A DNA stretch of 64,000 bases, taken from the NCBI GenBank assembly GCA_944380285.1, contig CALWGZ010000002.1:1-64000 (forward strand), in the 5' to 3' direction. A program made the translations under genes and the position numbers. The stretch's first letter is position 1. Every line of letters starts with the position of its first letter. The notes below the pieces were generated by a model. That model was given only the letters and a program-made list of their open reading frames with translations. It did not search any database and was not told the origin of the DNA. Shown here one piece after another: positions 1 through 8,515 of the stretch. The DNA is from an uncultured Christensenellaceae bacterium. GTDB lineage: Bacteria; Bacillota; Clostridia; Christensenellales; UBA3700.

Positions 1-154
1 CCGTGTCAAACGTTTTGAGACAGTTTGTCAAATCGTTTTGAACACATCACGATCTGTTCGCTCCAACGCATTGCTTTGTGAATAGCTGCGGCACACGATC
101 GCACACCTGCCGTCATACGGCGGAAACGTCGTCTGACGGCAATGTTTTGTCATC

Positions 155-359
155 AAAAAAACTTCTGTCGCGGCGAACATACTTTAGGGAGCACATCGTG
201 CTCCCTTGAAGTGAACCGAGGCGATAGTTTAACCCCGCTGGTAAGCAGGTGGGTACGCTGTGTCGAAGTTCTGTAATCCTCAACGGGGAGGCACGCCATC
301 CCTACGCCAACTCCGCGTTCCCGTATGATGATCTGCGGTTACACGCATCGCCTTCGGTC
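155..359 (-). ncRNA. Candidate structured non-coding RNA (6S-like?), family not assigned
   Basis: There is no credible ORF here. On the minus strand a promoter (TTGTCA at 389-394, 17 nt, TATAAT at 366-371) predicts a start near 359, exactly where a long stem begins: 347-358 pairs with 214-225 (ACCGAAGGCGAT with ATCGCCTCGGTT, one bulge). Inside it a UAACCGC/GCGGGGUUA pairing nests. A 9-bp hairpin (186-206) follows, then a run of seven T at 161-155. A length of about 205 nt and paired ends fit 6S RNA, but I cannot confirm the family. The complementary strand would fold similarly, so the strand rests on the promoter only. Confidence 0.42.
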
Positions 360-365
360 AACTAT

Positions 366-394
366 ATTATAGCGCATATCCCGCAAAATGACAA
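366..394 (-). promoter_or_regulatory. Sigma-A-type promoter for the candidate ncRNA
   Basis: TTGTCA (389-394) and TATAAT (366-371) are read on the minus strand with a 17-nt spacer. No protein gene follows it in the window, which supports an RNA gene. Confidence 0.5.
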
Positions 395-438
395 TACCTT
401 TTGCAAAAATTTTACATTTCTTTTTGAACATCGTTGCG

Positions 439-470
439 AAAAGGCGTATTTTGTTGAAAATACGCCTTTT
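439..470. terminator. Bidirectional terminator-like hairpin
   Basis: Perfect 14-bp stem (AAAAGGCGTATTTT and its complement) with loop GTTG. The U-rich ends work on either strand. It lies about 115 bp after the stop of the Imm-5-like gene and probably ends the nadD-to-Imm operon. Confidence 0.6.
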
Positions 471-584
471 GAAATTGTTTTGCTATGGACAATTTTGATA
501 ATTTTTGATTATTTACGCCTTTTTTGCCTCGTTTCGCATCGCGTCGCCGTATTAATTCACTCGACTCCACTCCCCTGTTTGTCG

Positions 585-1466
585 TCACTTCTCCGCCGAG
601 CCCTTCCCTTTGGGAGCGTCGGTCGCAGGCTGTTGCGCCGCGTCGTGCGTTTCGGATTTTGCCTCTTCCGAATTTGTCCGCTCATCCGATTTCTGCTCTT
701 CCGCGTTCTTATCTTTCGATTTCGGGACGTCTTGCGGCGATTGCCGCTGCGCCGCGTCGTTTGTTTGACCGACCGCTTCGCCGTCGGACGCGTCGTCGCC
801 CTTTTTCACTTTTTTCTTGCGCGGTTCGGCGTGCTTTTTGGCGTCGCTTTCAAGCGTGGTATAAATTTCGTCGCTTGACGAAAAGTCGAGGTCGCCCTTG
901 CCTACCGACTCTTTCGCCTTTTGCTTGCGCGCGAGCTTCTCCTCTTTGGTCAGCATAAATGCCGCCCAACCGTCCGGCGAGGGTTCGCTCTCGGCATAGC
1001 CGTCTATGATCGCGAGCATGCGCTCGACCTCTCTGTCAATCTCCGCGCAATCGACGTCGCCGCCCTTTGCGAGAGCGATCGCCGTCAAGCCGTAACAGAC
1101 GACGCCCATCGCATGCTTTGACGTGTGTACGGTGGACACCGCCTGAGCGACCGCGCGAGCCGCCGCGCACGCGACGGGGCTGTACGCCGCCCTTGCCGCG
1201 GAATGCGCCGCCAAGATCTTGACGCGCGCTTCAGGCATCCTGATCGTGCCCTTCGCCCAAAGTGCGCCCGCTCCGTAGGCGACGCGGACCTTGTCGCTTC
1301 GCTTCTCTTCTGCAAGTTCGTACAATTTGACATACTTGCCGGCGATAGCGTAAGCCGCCGCCGCGGCGCCGCGCCTGCCGCACTTAGCGAACGCCTCGGC
1401 TATCTTCGCGACTCGCGGATCGGACGCGGAAAACAAGATCTTCTTTTTGGTCTTTTTCTCTTTCAC
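585..1466 (-). CDS. Imm-5-like putative immunity protein with charged C-terminal tail
   Basis: 293 residues. About residues 10-165 carry the Ala-rich helical pattern of the 'putative immunity protein' (Imm-5-like) family: a DPRV start, then repeated AAHSAARAA and CAAARAVAQA blocks with conserved His and Ala. That assignment is from memory of the family. Residues from about 170 are a low-complexity Lys/Glu/Asp/Gln tail, probably disordered. The start is GTG and its GTGA overlaps the deoC stop, with no clear Shine-Dalgarno, so translation is probably coupled. No toxin partner is visible, so the immunity role is unproven; it could be a housekeeping helical-repeat protein. Confidence 0.6.
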   Translation of the reverse strand: MKEKKTKKKILFSASDPRVAKIAEAFAKCGRRGAAAAAYAIAGKYVKLYELAEEKRSDKVRVAYGAGALWAKGTIRMPEARVKILAAHSAARAAYSPVACAAARAVAQAVSTVHTSKHAMGVVCYGLTAIALAKGGDVDCAEIDREVERMLAIIDGYAESEPSPDGWAAFMLTKEEKLARKQKAKESVGKGDLDFSSSDEIYTTLESDAKKHAEPRKKKVKKGDDASDGEAVGQTNDAAQRQSPQDVPKSKDKNAEEQKSDERTNSEEAKSETHDAAQQPATDAPKGKGSAEK

Positions 1467-2083
1467 AATTTTGCGCTGGCGCCTATCCTGGTCGCGCCCG
1501 CCTCAATGAATGCGCGCGCCGTCTCGGCGTCGCGAATGCCGCCCGCGGCTTTGATGCCGAGGTCGCCGCAATTTGCCTTGATGATGCCGACCGCGTGCAG
1601 CGTCGCGCCCGCCTTTGAAAAGCCCGTGCTCGTCTTGACGATGTCCGCGCCCGAGCGCACGCATATCCGCGCCGCCTCGGCGATCTGCTCGTCGGTGAGC
1701 AGACACTCTTCGATGATGACCTTGAGCGTGACCCCGCACGCGTGCTTGACCGCGGCGATGTCATTCGCGACATAGTCAAAGTCGCCGCCTTTGAGCGCGC
1801 CGACCGCCATCACCATATCGATCTCATCCGCGCCGTCCTCGACCGCCTTTGCCGCCTCGAACGCCTTGACTTCGGTCGTCGACGCACCGAGCGGAAAGCC
1901 GACGACGCACGCGACGCCCACTCCGCTGCCGCGCAGCAGCTGCCTGCAAAGCGCAACATACGCGCCGTTTACGCACACGTTGGCATAGCCGCGTTCCTTC
2001 GCGATCTTGCACAATTCCTCTATGTCGGCGCGGGTCGCGTCGGGTTTGAGATTTGTATAGTCTATGTATTGTTCGAGTTGCAT
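1463..2083 (-). CDS. deoC: Deoxyribose-phosphate aldolase
   Basis: 206 residues. It cleaves 2-deoxyribose-5-phosphate to glyceraldehyde-3-phosphate and acetaldehyde in deoxynucleoside salvage. The class I aldolase residues are visible: Schiff-base Lys150 in IVKTSTGF, the second active-site Lys178 in GIKAAGGIR, and Asp89 in DEIDMVM. The frame is open far upstream, but the ATG at 2083 has a strong GGAGGAG site 5 nt before it and matches the family N-terminus, so the longer form is rejected. It sits 8 nt after pyrimidine nucleoside phosphorylase, whose product (after phosphopentomutase) is its substrate. No phosphopentomutase is in the window. Confidence 0.96.
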   Translation of the reverse strand: MQLEQYIDYTNLKPDATRADIEELCKIAKERGYANVCVNGAYVALCRQLLRGSGVGVACVVGFPLGASTTEVKAFEAAKAVEDGADEIDMVMAVGALKGGDFDYVANDIAAVKHACGVTLKVIIEECLLTDEQIAEAARICVRSGADIVKTSTGFSKAGATLHAVGIIKANCGDLGIKAAGGIRDAETARAFIEAGATRIGASAKL

Positions 2084-2091
2084 AACTCCTC

Positions 2092-3354
2092 CTATTCCAC
2101 TTTGCAGACGATCCTGTCGCGAACGATCGGCTTTTCGTCCGACACGACGAACGCCGAGGCGAGCCTTTGGGCAAGTTCTTCGTCTCCGACGCGGCTGTAA
2201 TGCAATGTCGCGAGAGGCTGCCCCTTGTCCACCCTGCCGCCGGCGGCGACGTGCAATTTGACGCCGACTTCGGGCAATATCGCATCCTCTTTGACGCGCC
2301 TTCCTCCGCCCGCATCGAGCGTGACCGAGGCGACGGTCATCGCATTTATGTCCGATATGTATCCGCTTTTCGGCGCAAAAACCGTCTTTTTGTACTTGCT
2401 TTGCGGCAGATTTTGCAAACACCCCGGCTTGCCGCCGAGCGCGTATATCATTTGCTCAAACTTCTCGTACGCCGCGCCCGAAGCTATCGCGCGATCGAAC
2501 GCTTCGCCGTCCGCGCCGAGCTGCGCGCAAAGCGCCTTGGCGACCTCGTAGACGTCGCCCCTCTCTCTGCCCGACAGCACGTCGAGCGCAGAGCGCACCT
2601 CTATCGCGTTGCCGACCGCGCTCTCGAGCGGCATGTCCATCGTCGTGACCAACGCCGAAACATTGCGCCCGGAACGCCTGCCGATGTCGACCATGGTGCG
2701 CGCGAGCGTCTTTGCGTCGTTCTCGTCCTTCATGAACGCGCCCCTGCCGGTCTTGACGTCGAGCACGATGTTTTTCGCCCCCGCAGCGAGCTTTTTGCTC
2801 ATCACCGACGCAGCGATCAGCGGCATGCTGTCCACTGTCGCGGTCACGTCGCGCAATGCGTAAAGATACTTGTCCGCGGGGCAAAGCTGCGCCGTCTGCC
2901 CTGCGATCACTATCCCGATGTCGTCGACGATCTCGAAAAATCTCTCTTCGGAAATGTCGGTATGTACGCCGTCGATCGACTCCAACTTGTCGAGCGTGCC
3001 GCCGGTGTGCCCCAACCCTCTTCCGCTGAGCTTGGCGCATATCTTACCCGTCGCCGCCATCACCGGCATGACGATGAAGCTGGTGCCGTCGCCGACGCCG
3101 CCTGTGGAATGCTTGTCGACGGTGGCGTCGCCGTAGCGCGACAGGTCGAGCATGTCGCCGCTGTGCGCCATCGCGTCGGTCAGCGTCAGCGTCTCGCGCG
3201 CGTCCATACCGCCCATCGCGATCGCCATCAGCAGCGCGGAATTCTGATAGTCGGCAAAATCTTCGAGGCGATCGATCCAAAGACGGATCGCCTCGTCGCA
3301 GAGCGCGTTGCCGTGCCTCTTTTCGGCGATGATGTCAGTGATCTTCATACTCAT
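2092..3354 (-). CDS. pdp: Pyrimidine-nucleoside phosphorylase
   Basis: 420 residues, slightly short for a family near 430. It phosphorolyses uridine, thymidine or deoxyuridine. Visible motifs are the phosphate-binding DKHSTGGVGD, the family signature GRGLGHTGGTLDKLES, and a C-terminal barrel-hammerhead domain with VGDEELAQ. The ATG at 3352-3354 overlaps the upstream stop as ATGA; an ATG two codons later is equally possible because the Shine-Dalgarno is weak. It is directly upstream of deoC, giving a nucleoside catabolic pair. It could use thymidine preferentially (DeoA-like), which sequence alone does not settle. Confidence 0.93.
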   Translation of the reverse strand: MSMKITDIIAEKRHGNALCDEAIRLWIDRLEDFADYQNSALLMAIAMGGMDARETLTLTDAMAHSGDMLDLSRYGDATVDKHSTGGVGDGTSFIVMPVMAATGKICAKLSGRGLGHTGGTLDKLESIDGVHTDISEERFFEIVDDIGIVIAGQTAQLCPADKYLYALRDVTATVDSMPLIAASVMSKKLAAGAKNIVLDVKTGRGAFMKDENDAKTLARTMVDIGRRSGRNVSALVTTMDMPLESAVGNAIEVRSALDVLSGRERGDVYEVAKALCAQLGADGEAFDRAIASGAAYEKFEQMIYALGGKPGCLQNLPQSKYKKTVFAPKSGYISDINAMTVASVTLDAGGGRRVKEDAILPEVGVKLHVAAGGRVDKGQPLATLHYSRVGDEELAQRLASAFVVSDEKPIVRDRIVCKVE

Positions 3355-3677
3355 TTGCGCCGTCTTGCCGCGCTGTCGCACAGCGCGTTTACCGCATCCG
3401 GATCAGCCTCCTGCCCCGTCTTGCCGATCTCGTAGACGAGGTCGGCGTCGTCGGTGACCTCCGCGCGGGCATAGCCCATCGCAAGCAGTCCCTCGCGCAC
3501 GTCGTCGAAAAACGCGCGTCTTGCGGTCAGCGAGAACATCGGATCGGTCCTGAGACCGACGATGATCGCGTCTTTGTCCGAGGCGGAATAGGTCCACCCC
3601 GTCACGTTTTCAAACGAAGCGAGATAGCTCTCCACTCCGACATATTGCACTTCTGCGGTATGAATGTCGATGTCCAT
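3351..3677 (-). CDS. Hypothetical protein, 108 aa
   Basis: I do not recognise this protein. It is small, acidic and probably soluble, with no signal peptide or membrane segment. The composition is ordinary and it ends in ARRRK. It lies 29 nt after rsfS and overlaps pdp by ATGA, so it is very likely translated as part of the nadD-rsfS-pdp-deoC operon. The Shine-Dalgarno is poor (AAAGGGA about 14 nt before the ATG), so the start is uncertain. Confidence 0.7.
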   Translation of the reverse strand: MDIDIHTAEVQYVGVESYLASFENVTGWTYSASDKDAIIVGLRTDPMFSLTARRAFFDDVREGLLAMGYARAEVTDDADLVYEIGKTGQEADPDAVNALCDSAARRRK

Positions 3678-3706
3678 ACCGAAAATATGTCCCTTTGCGG
3701 CGGCGG

Positions 3707-4066
3707 TTATTCTCCGCTTTCCTCAAAACGCGCGACGTTTGTCCCGTCGCCCCAAAGCTGTTCGAGCGAATAGGTCTTGCGCGTCTCTTCCTCGAAGACG
3801 TGCACGATGACGTCGCCGTAGTCGAGCACGACCCACTTGCCGCCGCTCCTGCCCTCTACGCGCAATGCGGCGACGCCGAATTGCTTTTCCATGATCTCTT
3901 CAAGATTTTCGGCGAGAGCCTTGACTTGCGTCGTCGAGCGCCCGCTCGCGATCACGAACCAATCGGCGATCGATGTGAGCCCCTCGAGCGCGACGCAGGT
4001 CACGTCGAGCGCCTTTTTGGAATCGAGCGCCTTGCAGATTTCCTCTTTGAGTTGCGTAGTGTCCAT
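3707..4066 (-). CDS. rsfS: Ribosomal silencing factor RsfS
   Basis: 119 residues, typical length. RsfS binds ribosomal protein L14 and blocks joining of the 30S and 50S subunits when nutrients are low. The conserved ADWFVIASGRSTTQVKAL and GGKWVVLDYGDVIVHVF segments are present. The ATG at 4066 has a GAGGAG site. A longer reading frame to about 4168 has no support. It follows the nadD-yqeK gene by 8 nt, the order nadD-yqeK-rsfS known in Bacillus. Confidence 0.96.
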   Translation of the reverse strand: MDTTQLKEEICKALDSKKALDVTCVALEGLTSIADWFVIASGRSTTQVKALAENLEEIMEKQFGVAALRVEGRSGGKWVVLDYGDVIVHVFEEETRKTYSLEQLWGDGTNVARFEESGE

Positions 4067-4074
4067 ATTTCTCC

Positions 4075-5199
4075 TCAATCGTTTCGATAGTATTCCGCCG
4101 CGCGAAGCGTCAGCGGGTAGATGTCCGCGCCCTTTTCGACGAGATAGTCGTACGAACGGATAAGGCATGCGCGGAAGCCCTTTTCAAAGTCGCGCCTGAT
4201 CGTGCGGCGCAGCTCTTCGACACCGTCGAAGTCGCGCGCAGGCTCCAACATGTCCGCGCAAAAGATGAGCTTGTCGAGCGTGTTCATGCCCGGCTTGCCC
4301 GTGCAGTGGCACGCGATCGCGCCGATCACGTCGGCGTCCGTCACGCCGTATTCTTTCTCAGCGAGATAGGCGCCCATAAATTGATGTTCGACCTCGCTGC
4401 CGACACTGTCCGCGGGGGCATGCGAGACGTCGTGCTGCTCGCGGCATATCTTCTTTGCGCAATCGTGCAGCATCGCCGCCAAAAACACCTTGTCGCCGTC
4501 AAGCCCAAGCCCGCACTCAAAATCCAGCCCGAGCGCGCAGACGACGGTGCGTTTGATGTGTTCGTACGTCTTCGGCAACACCGCTCCTTTCAGCTTGTCC
4601 GCAAGCGGCGTGTACCAATCGTAAAGTCCGCGCCTTCGGACGTACTCGGCGACCTCGGGCGAAAGCGCCGAATAGTCGCGCATGGACGCAAGATAGCGCG
4701 CCGCAGTCGACGACACGCCGTCCGGCATGAAGTCATCGGCATATATTCTAGCCCCTCTGCCCCGCCAAAATTCGAGCGCGGCGGCGAAGCTCTCGTCCCT
4801 GTCCTTGCGCGGAAAAGCGAGCAAGGGCACCTCGGCGACGACCTTGTCCGGCTCGCGCCACTTGCCCAGATCGATCAGGCTGTCTCCGCCGACGACAAAA
4901 ACGCAGTCGCCGTACTTGTCGACGAGCCGAGGCAACATGAGATAGCTGTAATGCACCGCCCCGTCGCCGCCCTCGATGGTGTCGACAGCCATATCCGCCC
5001 TTCCGGCGATCGCCGCCTCGAGCATCGCGACGCGGTCGAAAAAGTCGGCGGTGCAACGCTTGTGCGGCGGGTTCGCGGACGGAACGAAGACCACGCGCTC
5101 GCACCCGAGCGCCAAAGCCCTCTCCGCCATTTGGATGTGCGCGGCGTGCGGAGGATCGAATGCGCCTCCGAGCAACGCCGTACCGTGCAAAGGTCTCAT
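4075..5199 (-). CDS. nadD: Fused nicotinate-nucleotide adenylyltransferase (NadD) and HD-domain hydrolase (YqeK)
   Basis: 374 residues from the ATG at 5199. The first ~200 residues are NadD: GGAFDPPHAAHIQMAE carries the (T/H)xxH nucleotidyl-transfer motif, and DGVSSTAAR is the ISST-type motif. The rest is YqeK, with HD-domain residues HLD-type LHDCAKK and CHCTGKPGM; this family hydrolyses diadenosine tetraphosphate. In Bacillus these are two neighbouring genes; here one frame links them with no stop. The ATG has no Shine-Dalgarno and lies 6 nt after a TATAAT box, so the message may be leaderless. Next gene: rsfS. Confidence 0.93.
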   Translation of the reverse strand: MRPLHGTALLGGAFDPPHAAHIQMAERALALGCERVVFVPSANPPHKRCTADFFDRVAMLEAAIAGRADMAVDTIEGGDGAVHYSYLMLPRLVDKYGDCVFVVGGDSLIDLGKWREPDKVVAEVPLLAFPRKDRDESFAAALEFWRGRGARIYADDFMPDGVSSTAARYLASMRDYSALSPEVAEYVRRRGLYDWYTPLADKLKGAVLPKTYEHIKRTVVCALGLDFECGLGLDGDKVFLAAMLHDCAKKICREQHDVSHAPADSVGSEVEHQFMGAYLAEKEYGVTDADVIGAIACHCTGKPGMNTLDKLIFCADMLEPARDFDGVEELRRTIRRDFEKGFRACLIRSYDYLVEKGADIYPLTLRAAEYYRND

Positions 5200-5205
5200 A
5201 GCTCT

Positions 5206-5234
5206 ATTATATAACATTTCGAGCCGTCAATCAA
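5206..5234 (-). promoter_or_regulatory. Promoter of nadD-yqeK, predicting a leaderless transcript
   Basis: TTGATT (5229-5234), 17 nt, TATAAT (5206-5211) on the minus strand. Six bases separate the -10 box from the ATG, so transcription should begin at or next to the A of the start codon. Confidence 0.7.
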
Positions 5235-5244
5235 TGATTCGAAC

Positions 5245-5268
5245 AAAAAAACGGCGGCAATGCCGCCG
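5245..5268 (-). terminator. Rho-independent terminator of the 5332-5601 gene
   Basis: CGGCGGC hairpin (5252-5268) followed on the minus strand by seven T (5245-5251). It directly abuts the nadD-yqeK promoter. Confidence 0.85.
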
Positions 5269-5331
5269 ATATGCGCCGCAAAAACCATGTCCGCCGCGCC
5301 CCAAGCGACGGCGAACGCACAGGCAACGCCC

Positions 5332-5601
5332 TCAAATGCCCGCAAGCAACGTCTCGTACACCTCGATCGCCTCGCCGATCTCCTTCTCACGGCGGCAGCA
5401 CTCGTTGAACCGCCACACCTTGGGATGTCTGGGATCGGTGACCGCGACCATCGCGATGTCCGCGCGGTAACGCGGATCGTTCATCTCGTTGCGCGCGACT
5501 TTGAGCCGCATCAACCTGTCTTTGAGATCGTCGCCCTTGAACAAAAAGTCGAGGATCTCGTCAAGCTCCGTCTTGCGGAGCTGCGCCTGTTCGAATGTCA
5601 T
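5332..5601 (-). CDS. Hypothetical protein, 89 aa
   Basis: I do not recognise it. It is a soluble, charged protein that looks largely helical at the start (FEQAQLRKTELDEIL), with two adjacent Cys in NECCRREKE. It is supported as a real gene by GGGAGG seven nt before its ATG, its own promoter at 5640-5668 and its own terminator at 5245-5268, so it is monocistronic. No function can be given. Confidence 0.72.
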   Translation of the reverse strand: MTFEQAQLRKTELDEILDFLFKGDDLKDRLMRLKVARNEMNDPRYRADIAMVAVTDPRHPKVWRFNECCRREKEIGEAIEVYETLLAGI

Positions 5602-5639
5602 ATGCGCCTCCCGTGCGCAAGATGCGCTCTTTCAATTCA

Positions 5640-5668
5640 AGCATATTGCGTTATGCGTGTTTTGTCAA
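5640..5668 (-). promoter_or_regulatory. Promoter of the 89-aa gene
   Basis: TTGACA (5663-5668), 17 nt, TATGCT (5640-5645) on the minus strand, about 40 nt before the ATG. Confidence 0.55.
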
Positions 5669-5701
5669 TGGCGGGAGACGATATTTTACATAAATTTTAC
5701 A

Positions 5702-8416
5702 TTATCTCGCAATGTTGAAGTTCACCGTCTTTTCGCCCGCCTTTCTGAACTTGAGCGTTTCGCTCTGTCCGGACAGACCGCAGGTGACGACGATCGTCTG
5801 CGCCTTTTCGGAAGATATCGTCGCGGTGACCATGCCTTTGGCGAGCGACCACGTCATGTCGGTCAGCACCGCATTGCTCCTCAACCTCAGTCCGCCTATG
5901 CTGCCCGAATCGAACCCGCTGAGCGGCAGCGCCGGAAGCAATTGCACCGCGCCCGGCTCGGAGAACACGAGACTCTCGTTGACGATGCCGACATAGCCGA
6001 TCGCAAAGTCGGTGCAATAGCCGCTGGACGCGTCGGTGTGGTGATTGGTCATCAACGAGTCGTAATAGATGTTGCTGTGCATCAACCCCTCGAGAGCCTC
6101 GGTGACGATCTCGGCGCTCTCCAACTTCGCGCCGATCAGCGCGCGGTGGACGAGCGCGTGGCTCGCCTCGTTTTCGGACGCGCGGATATCGACCGCCTTG
6201 AGCGCCGCGTCGCGCAACTCGGGATCGTCCTTGGTCATGTCGACCGGCCATGCGCAATAGAGGTGGCTGAGATGGCGGTGCGAGTTGTTCTCTTCAAAGT
6301 CGTAGCAAGCCCATTCTTTGAGCGCGCCGTCCTCGGTCAAGAGGGGCGGCAGTTTAGCGGCGAGCGCGTCCCACCTCGACGTGTCGACGGACGGATCGAT
6401 CGATGTTGCGACGTCTTTGAGCATCTCGACCGCACTGCGGCATGCGGCGATGTCGACAGCCGAATTAGCCGCCGCCGGCGACGGATAGTTCGAAGGATTG
6501 TTCTCGGGCGAATATGACGGGATGATGCAATAGGTCTCCCCTTCGCCGAGCGAGGTCTTGCCCTCCTCGTAGTGTATGTAGCCGTCCGCGTCGGTGTAGT
6601 ATTCCGGCGTCAGCAACTGTTCCCAATAGTTGAAGTTCTTGAGCAGAAGCGGATACAAGATATCAGTCCTGAGGTCGAGATAGCCCTTCGCTTCTATCGC
6701 GTCGAGCTGCGCGTCGGTGAGGTCTGCCTCGGTCGTCGACAGCACCGACTTCAATGCGTCCAAATCAAACTCTGTCGACACGGGCACGGAAATTTCGCCC
6801 CAGCACTGCAACGCCTCGTAGAGGGGCAGGAGCAGCCACGACGCGCCCGCGTTCCAATAGCGGAAGGGATAGGGATAGCAGCTCTCCGACATCAGCGCCA
6901 TGTCGCCGTCGCTGTTGACGGGCGCCTGTATCGCGTCGGTATAGCCGTGCGTCGCGATCGCGTTGCTCTCCCAGTCGTCCGCCTGTCGCAATATAAAGTT
7001 CGCATACCCTATCGGCGCCTCTGCGATGTTGGAAGTGTTGAGTGCGGAGACCTGCAAATTGACGTTGGCGTCCATCGTGTACTTCGAGCCCCACGACGGC
7101 GCCCACTCGCCCGTCCACATGCCGTAGAGCCTGGGCGCGGCGCCTGTCGAGCTGCATATCTGCGCGTATCTGCCCGAATAGTACGCCTTTTGCGCAAGCG
7201 ACGAGTTGATGCCGTCGGCGGGCTGCCACAGTTCCGCCACATCGGGGATGAGCATCTCGTTTGCCGCATTCATGCCGCCGATGTCAAAGGTGACGGCGTC
7301 GTATTGCGGCGTGTAGATCTCGGCATGCGCGACGAGCGCTGCGTAGTAGTCAAAGCCGCCGTCTGTCGTATATTTGTCCGCGACCGCCTTGACCTTGGCG
7401 GCAAGCGTCTGCGCCAAGTCAGTGTTTTCGGGCGTGGAGACGTCGCCGCTTAGGTCATACGTCCTGTCCGAAACGGTGATGACATAGACGTCGGACGCGC
7501 CCTCGATCACGAGGTCGAAGTCGTTATCGGCGACGTATTGGCTCTCTGACGGCGCCGCCTTGGAGACGACCTCGCGCGTGCCTCCCTCGGCGATCACATA
7601 GCTGACGGTGGCGTAACCGCCGTCCTTCAGCTCGCTGTTTTCGTACCCCTCGCCGTCCTGGTAGTGAACGACGTAATACATATATTCGCCGTCCCCGGGC
7701 GCCGACTTGCCGTATCTCAAATCGTTTTGCGGCCCCGAGCGATCCTTCTCGCCTATCGCGTAGGCGGACAGGTTGTCGTACGAAAGCGTCACGTCGACGG
7801 GCGTGCCCGTGCTTGACGAGTCGATGTGAGTGATCGTCACGTCGTCGGCGAACGAGGTGAACGTCTGACGCTCCCACTCTCCGCCCGCGTCGGTATAGCG
7901 CACCCCGACGCGCGCGCTGCGATAGTCGGTGTAGCGCATATAGCTTCTCTCATCGTCCCCGTCGCGCGTGATGCGAAGCGTTGCGGCGGGATGATAGTCG
8001 TATACGTCGAGATAGGGTTGATCGTCGGTGATATCCTTGCCCGCTACGATGTTTTGACGCACCGTCTCAAGCTCGTCCGCGGTGTCGAACGCGTCGTTGC
8101 TGCGCGGATTCTTGTTTGGCAAGATCAAATGTATGTTTTGAAAGATGATCGTGTCCGAATAGGGCGACCCGGCGATGACCGCGCCCTGAATGCCGTTACC
8201 GGTGATCATGCCGTCGCGCCAACGGCTGCGGTTGCCGTGTTTGGGCGAGTCGAGCTGAGTGTATGTGTTGGAATAGGACGACGTGTCGCCGGGCATGAAC
8301 CTCTCGTACAAAAACGACGGATCGAACTCCTCTTCGTCCTTGCAGCCGGCGGCGGCAAAACACACCGCACACAACGTCAACGCGATCAAGACGACCGCCA
8401 AAACTTTTTTCCTCAT
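5702..8416 (-). CDS. GH95-like glycoside hydrolase, secreted lipoprotein
   Basis: 904 residues. The start at 8416 gives a lipoprotein signal peptide (MRKKVLAVV..., lipobox AAAGC), so it should be anchored outside the membrane. The body matches GH95 (1,2-alpha-L-fucosidase or alpha-L-galactosidase): an N-terminal beta domain containing MITGNGIQGAVIAG, then an (alpha/alpha)6 barrel with RLYGMWTGEW, the Asn-rich MDANVNLQ segment and HRHLSHLYCAWP near the end. The exact sugar is inference. GAGGGA lies before the ATG; a longer frame to 8491 would bury the signal peptide. It is monocistronic with its own promoter and probably acts on fucosylated host glycans. Confidence 0.85.
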   Translation of the reverse strand: MRKKVLAVVLIALTLCAVCFAAAGCKDEEEFDPSFLYERFMPGDTSSYSNTYTQLDSPKHGNRSRWRDGMITGNGIQGAVIAGSPYSDTIIFQNIHLILPNKNPRSNDAFDTADELETVRQNIVAGKDITDDQPYLDVYDYHPAATLRITRDGDDERSYMRYTDYRSARVGVRYTDAGGEWERQTFTSFADDVTITHIDSSSTGTPVDVTLSYDNLSAYAIGEKDRSGPQNDLRYGKSAPGDGEYMYYVVHYQDGEGYENSELKDGGYATVSYVIAEGGTREVVSKAAPSESQYVADNDFDLVIEGASDVYVITVSDRTYDLSGDVSTPENTDLAQTLAAKVKAVADKYTTDGGFDYYAALVAHAEIYTPQYDAVTFDIGGMNAANEMLIPDVAELWQPADGINSSLAQKAYYSGRYAQICSSTGAAPRLYGMWTGEWAPSWGSKYTMDANVNLQVSALNTSNIAEAPIGYANFILRQADDWESNAIATHGYTDAIQAPVNSDGDMALMSESCYPYPFRYWNAGASWLLLPLYEALQCWGEISVPVSTEFDLDALKSVLSTTEADLTDAQLDAIEAKGYLDLRTDILYPLLLKNFNYWEQLLTPEYYTDADGYIHYEEGKTSLGEGETYCIIPSYSPENNPSNYPSPAAANSAVDIAACRSAVEMLKDVATSIDPSVDTSRWDALAAKLPPLLTEDGALKEWACYDFEENNSHRHLSHLYCAWPVDMTKDDPELRDAALKAVDIRASENEASHALVHRALIGAKLESAEIVTEALEGLMHSNIYYDSLMTNHHTDASSGYCTDFAIGYVGIVNESLVFSEPGAVQLLPALPLSGFDSGSIGGLRLRSNAVLTDMTWSLAKGMVTATISSEKAQTIVVTCGLSGQSETLKFRKAGEKTVNFNIAR

Positions 8417-8461
8417 AATTCCCTCGTCAAGCGTAGCAAAACACTCGATTTCCTTGTTTTT

Positions 8462-8491
8462 ATGATACCATATCCCACGCGCTTCGGTCAA
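8462..8491 (-). promoter_or_regulatory. Promoter of the GH95 lipoprotein gene
   Basis: TTGACC (8486-8491), 18 nt, TATCAT (8462-8467) on the minus strand, 45 nt before the ATG. Confidence 0.55.
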
Positions 8492-8515
8492 GCGCCGCGC
8501 ATATTATTGCGCGCA

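Noticed and set aside
240..330. TPP riboswitch-like GGCGTAGGGA on the minus strand
   Set aside because: Only the 3' signature string is present; the CTGAGA and ACCTGA elements are missing and no thiamine gene follows.
5196..5390. 64-codon hydrophobic minus-strand ORF between nadD-yqeK and the 89-aa gene
   Set aside because: It crosses a clear terminator and the nadD promoter and overlaps the 3' end of the 89-aa gene in another frame.
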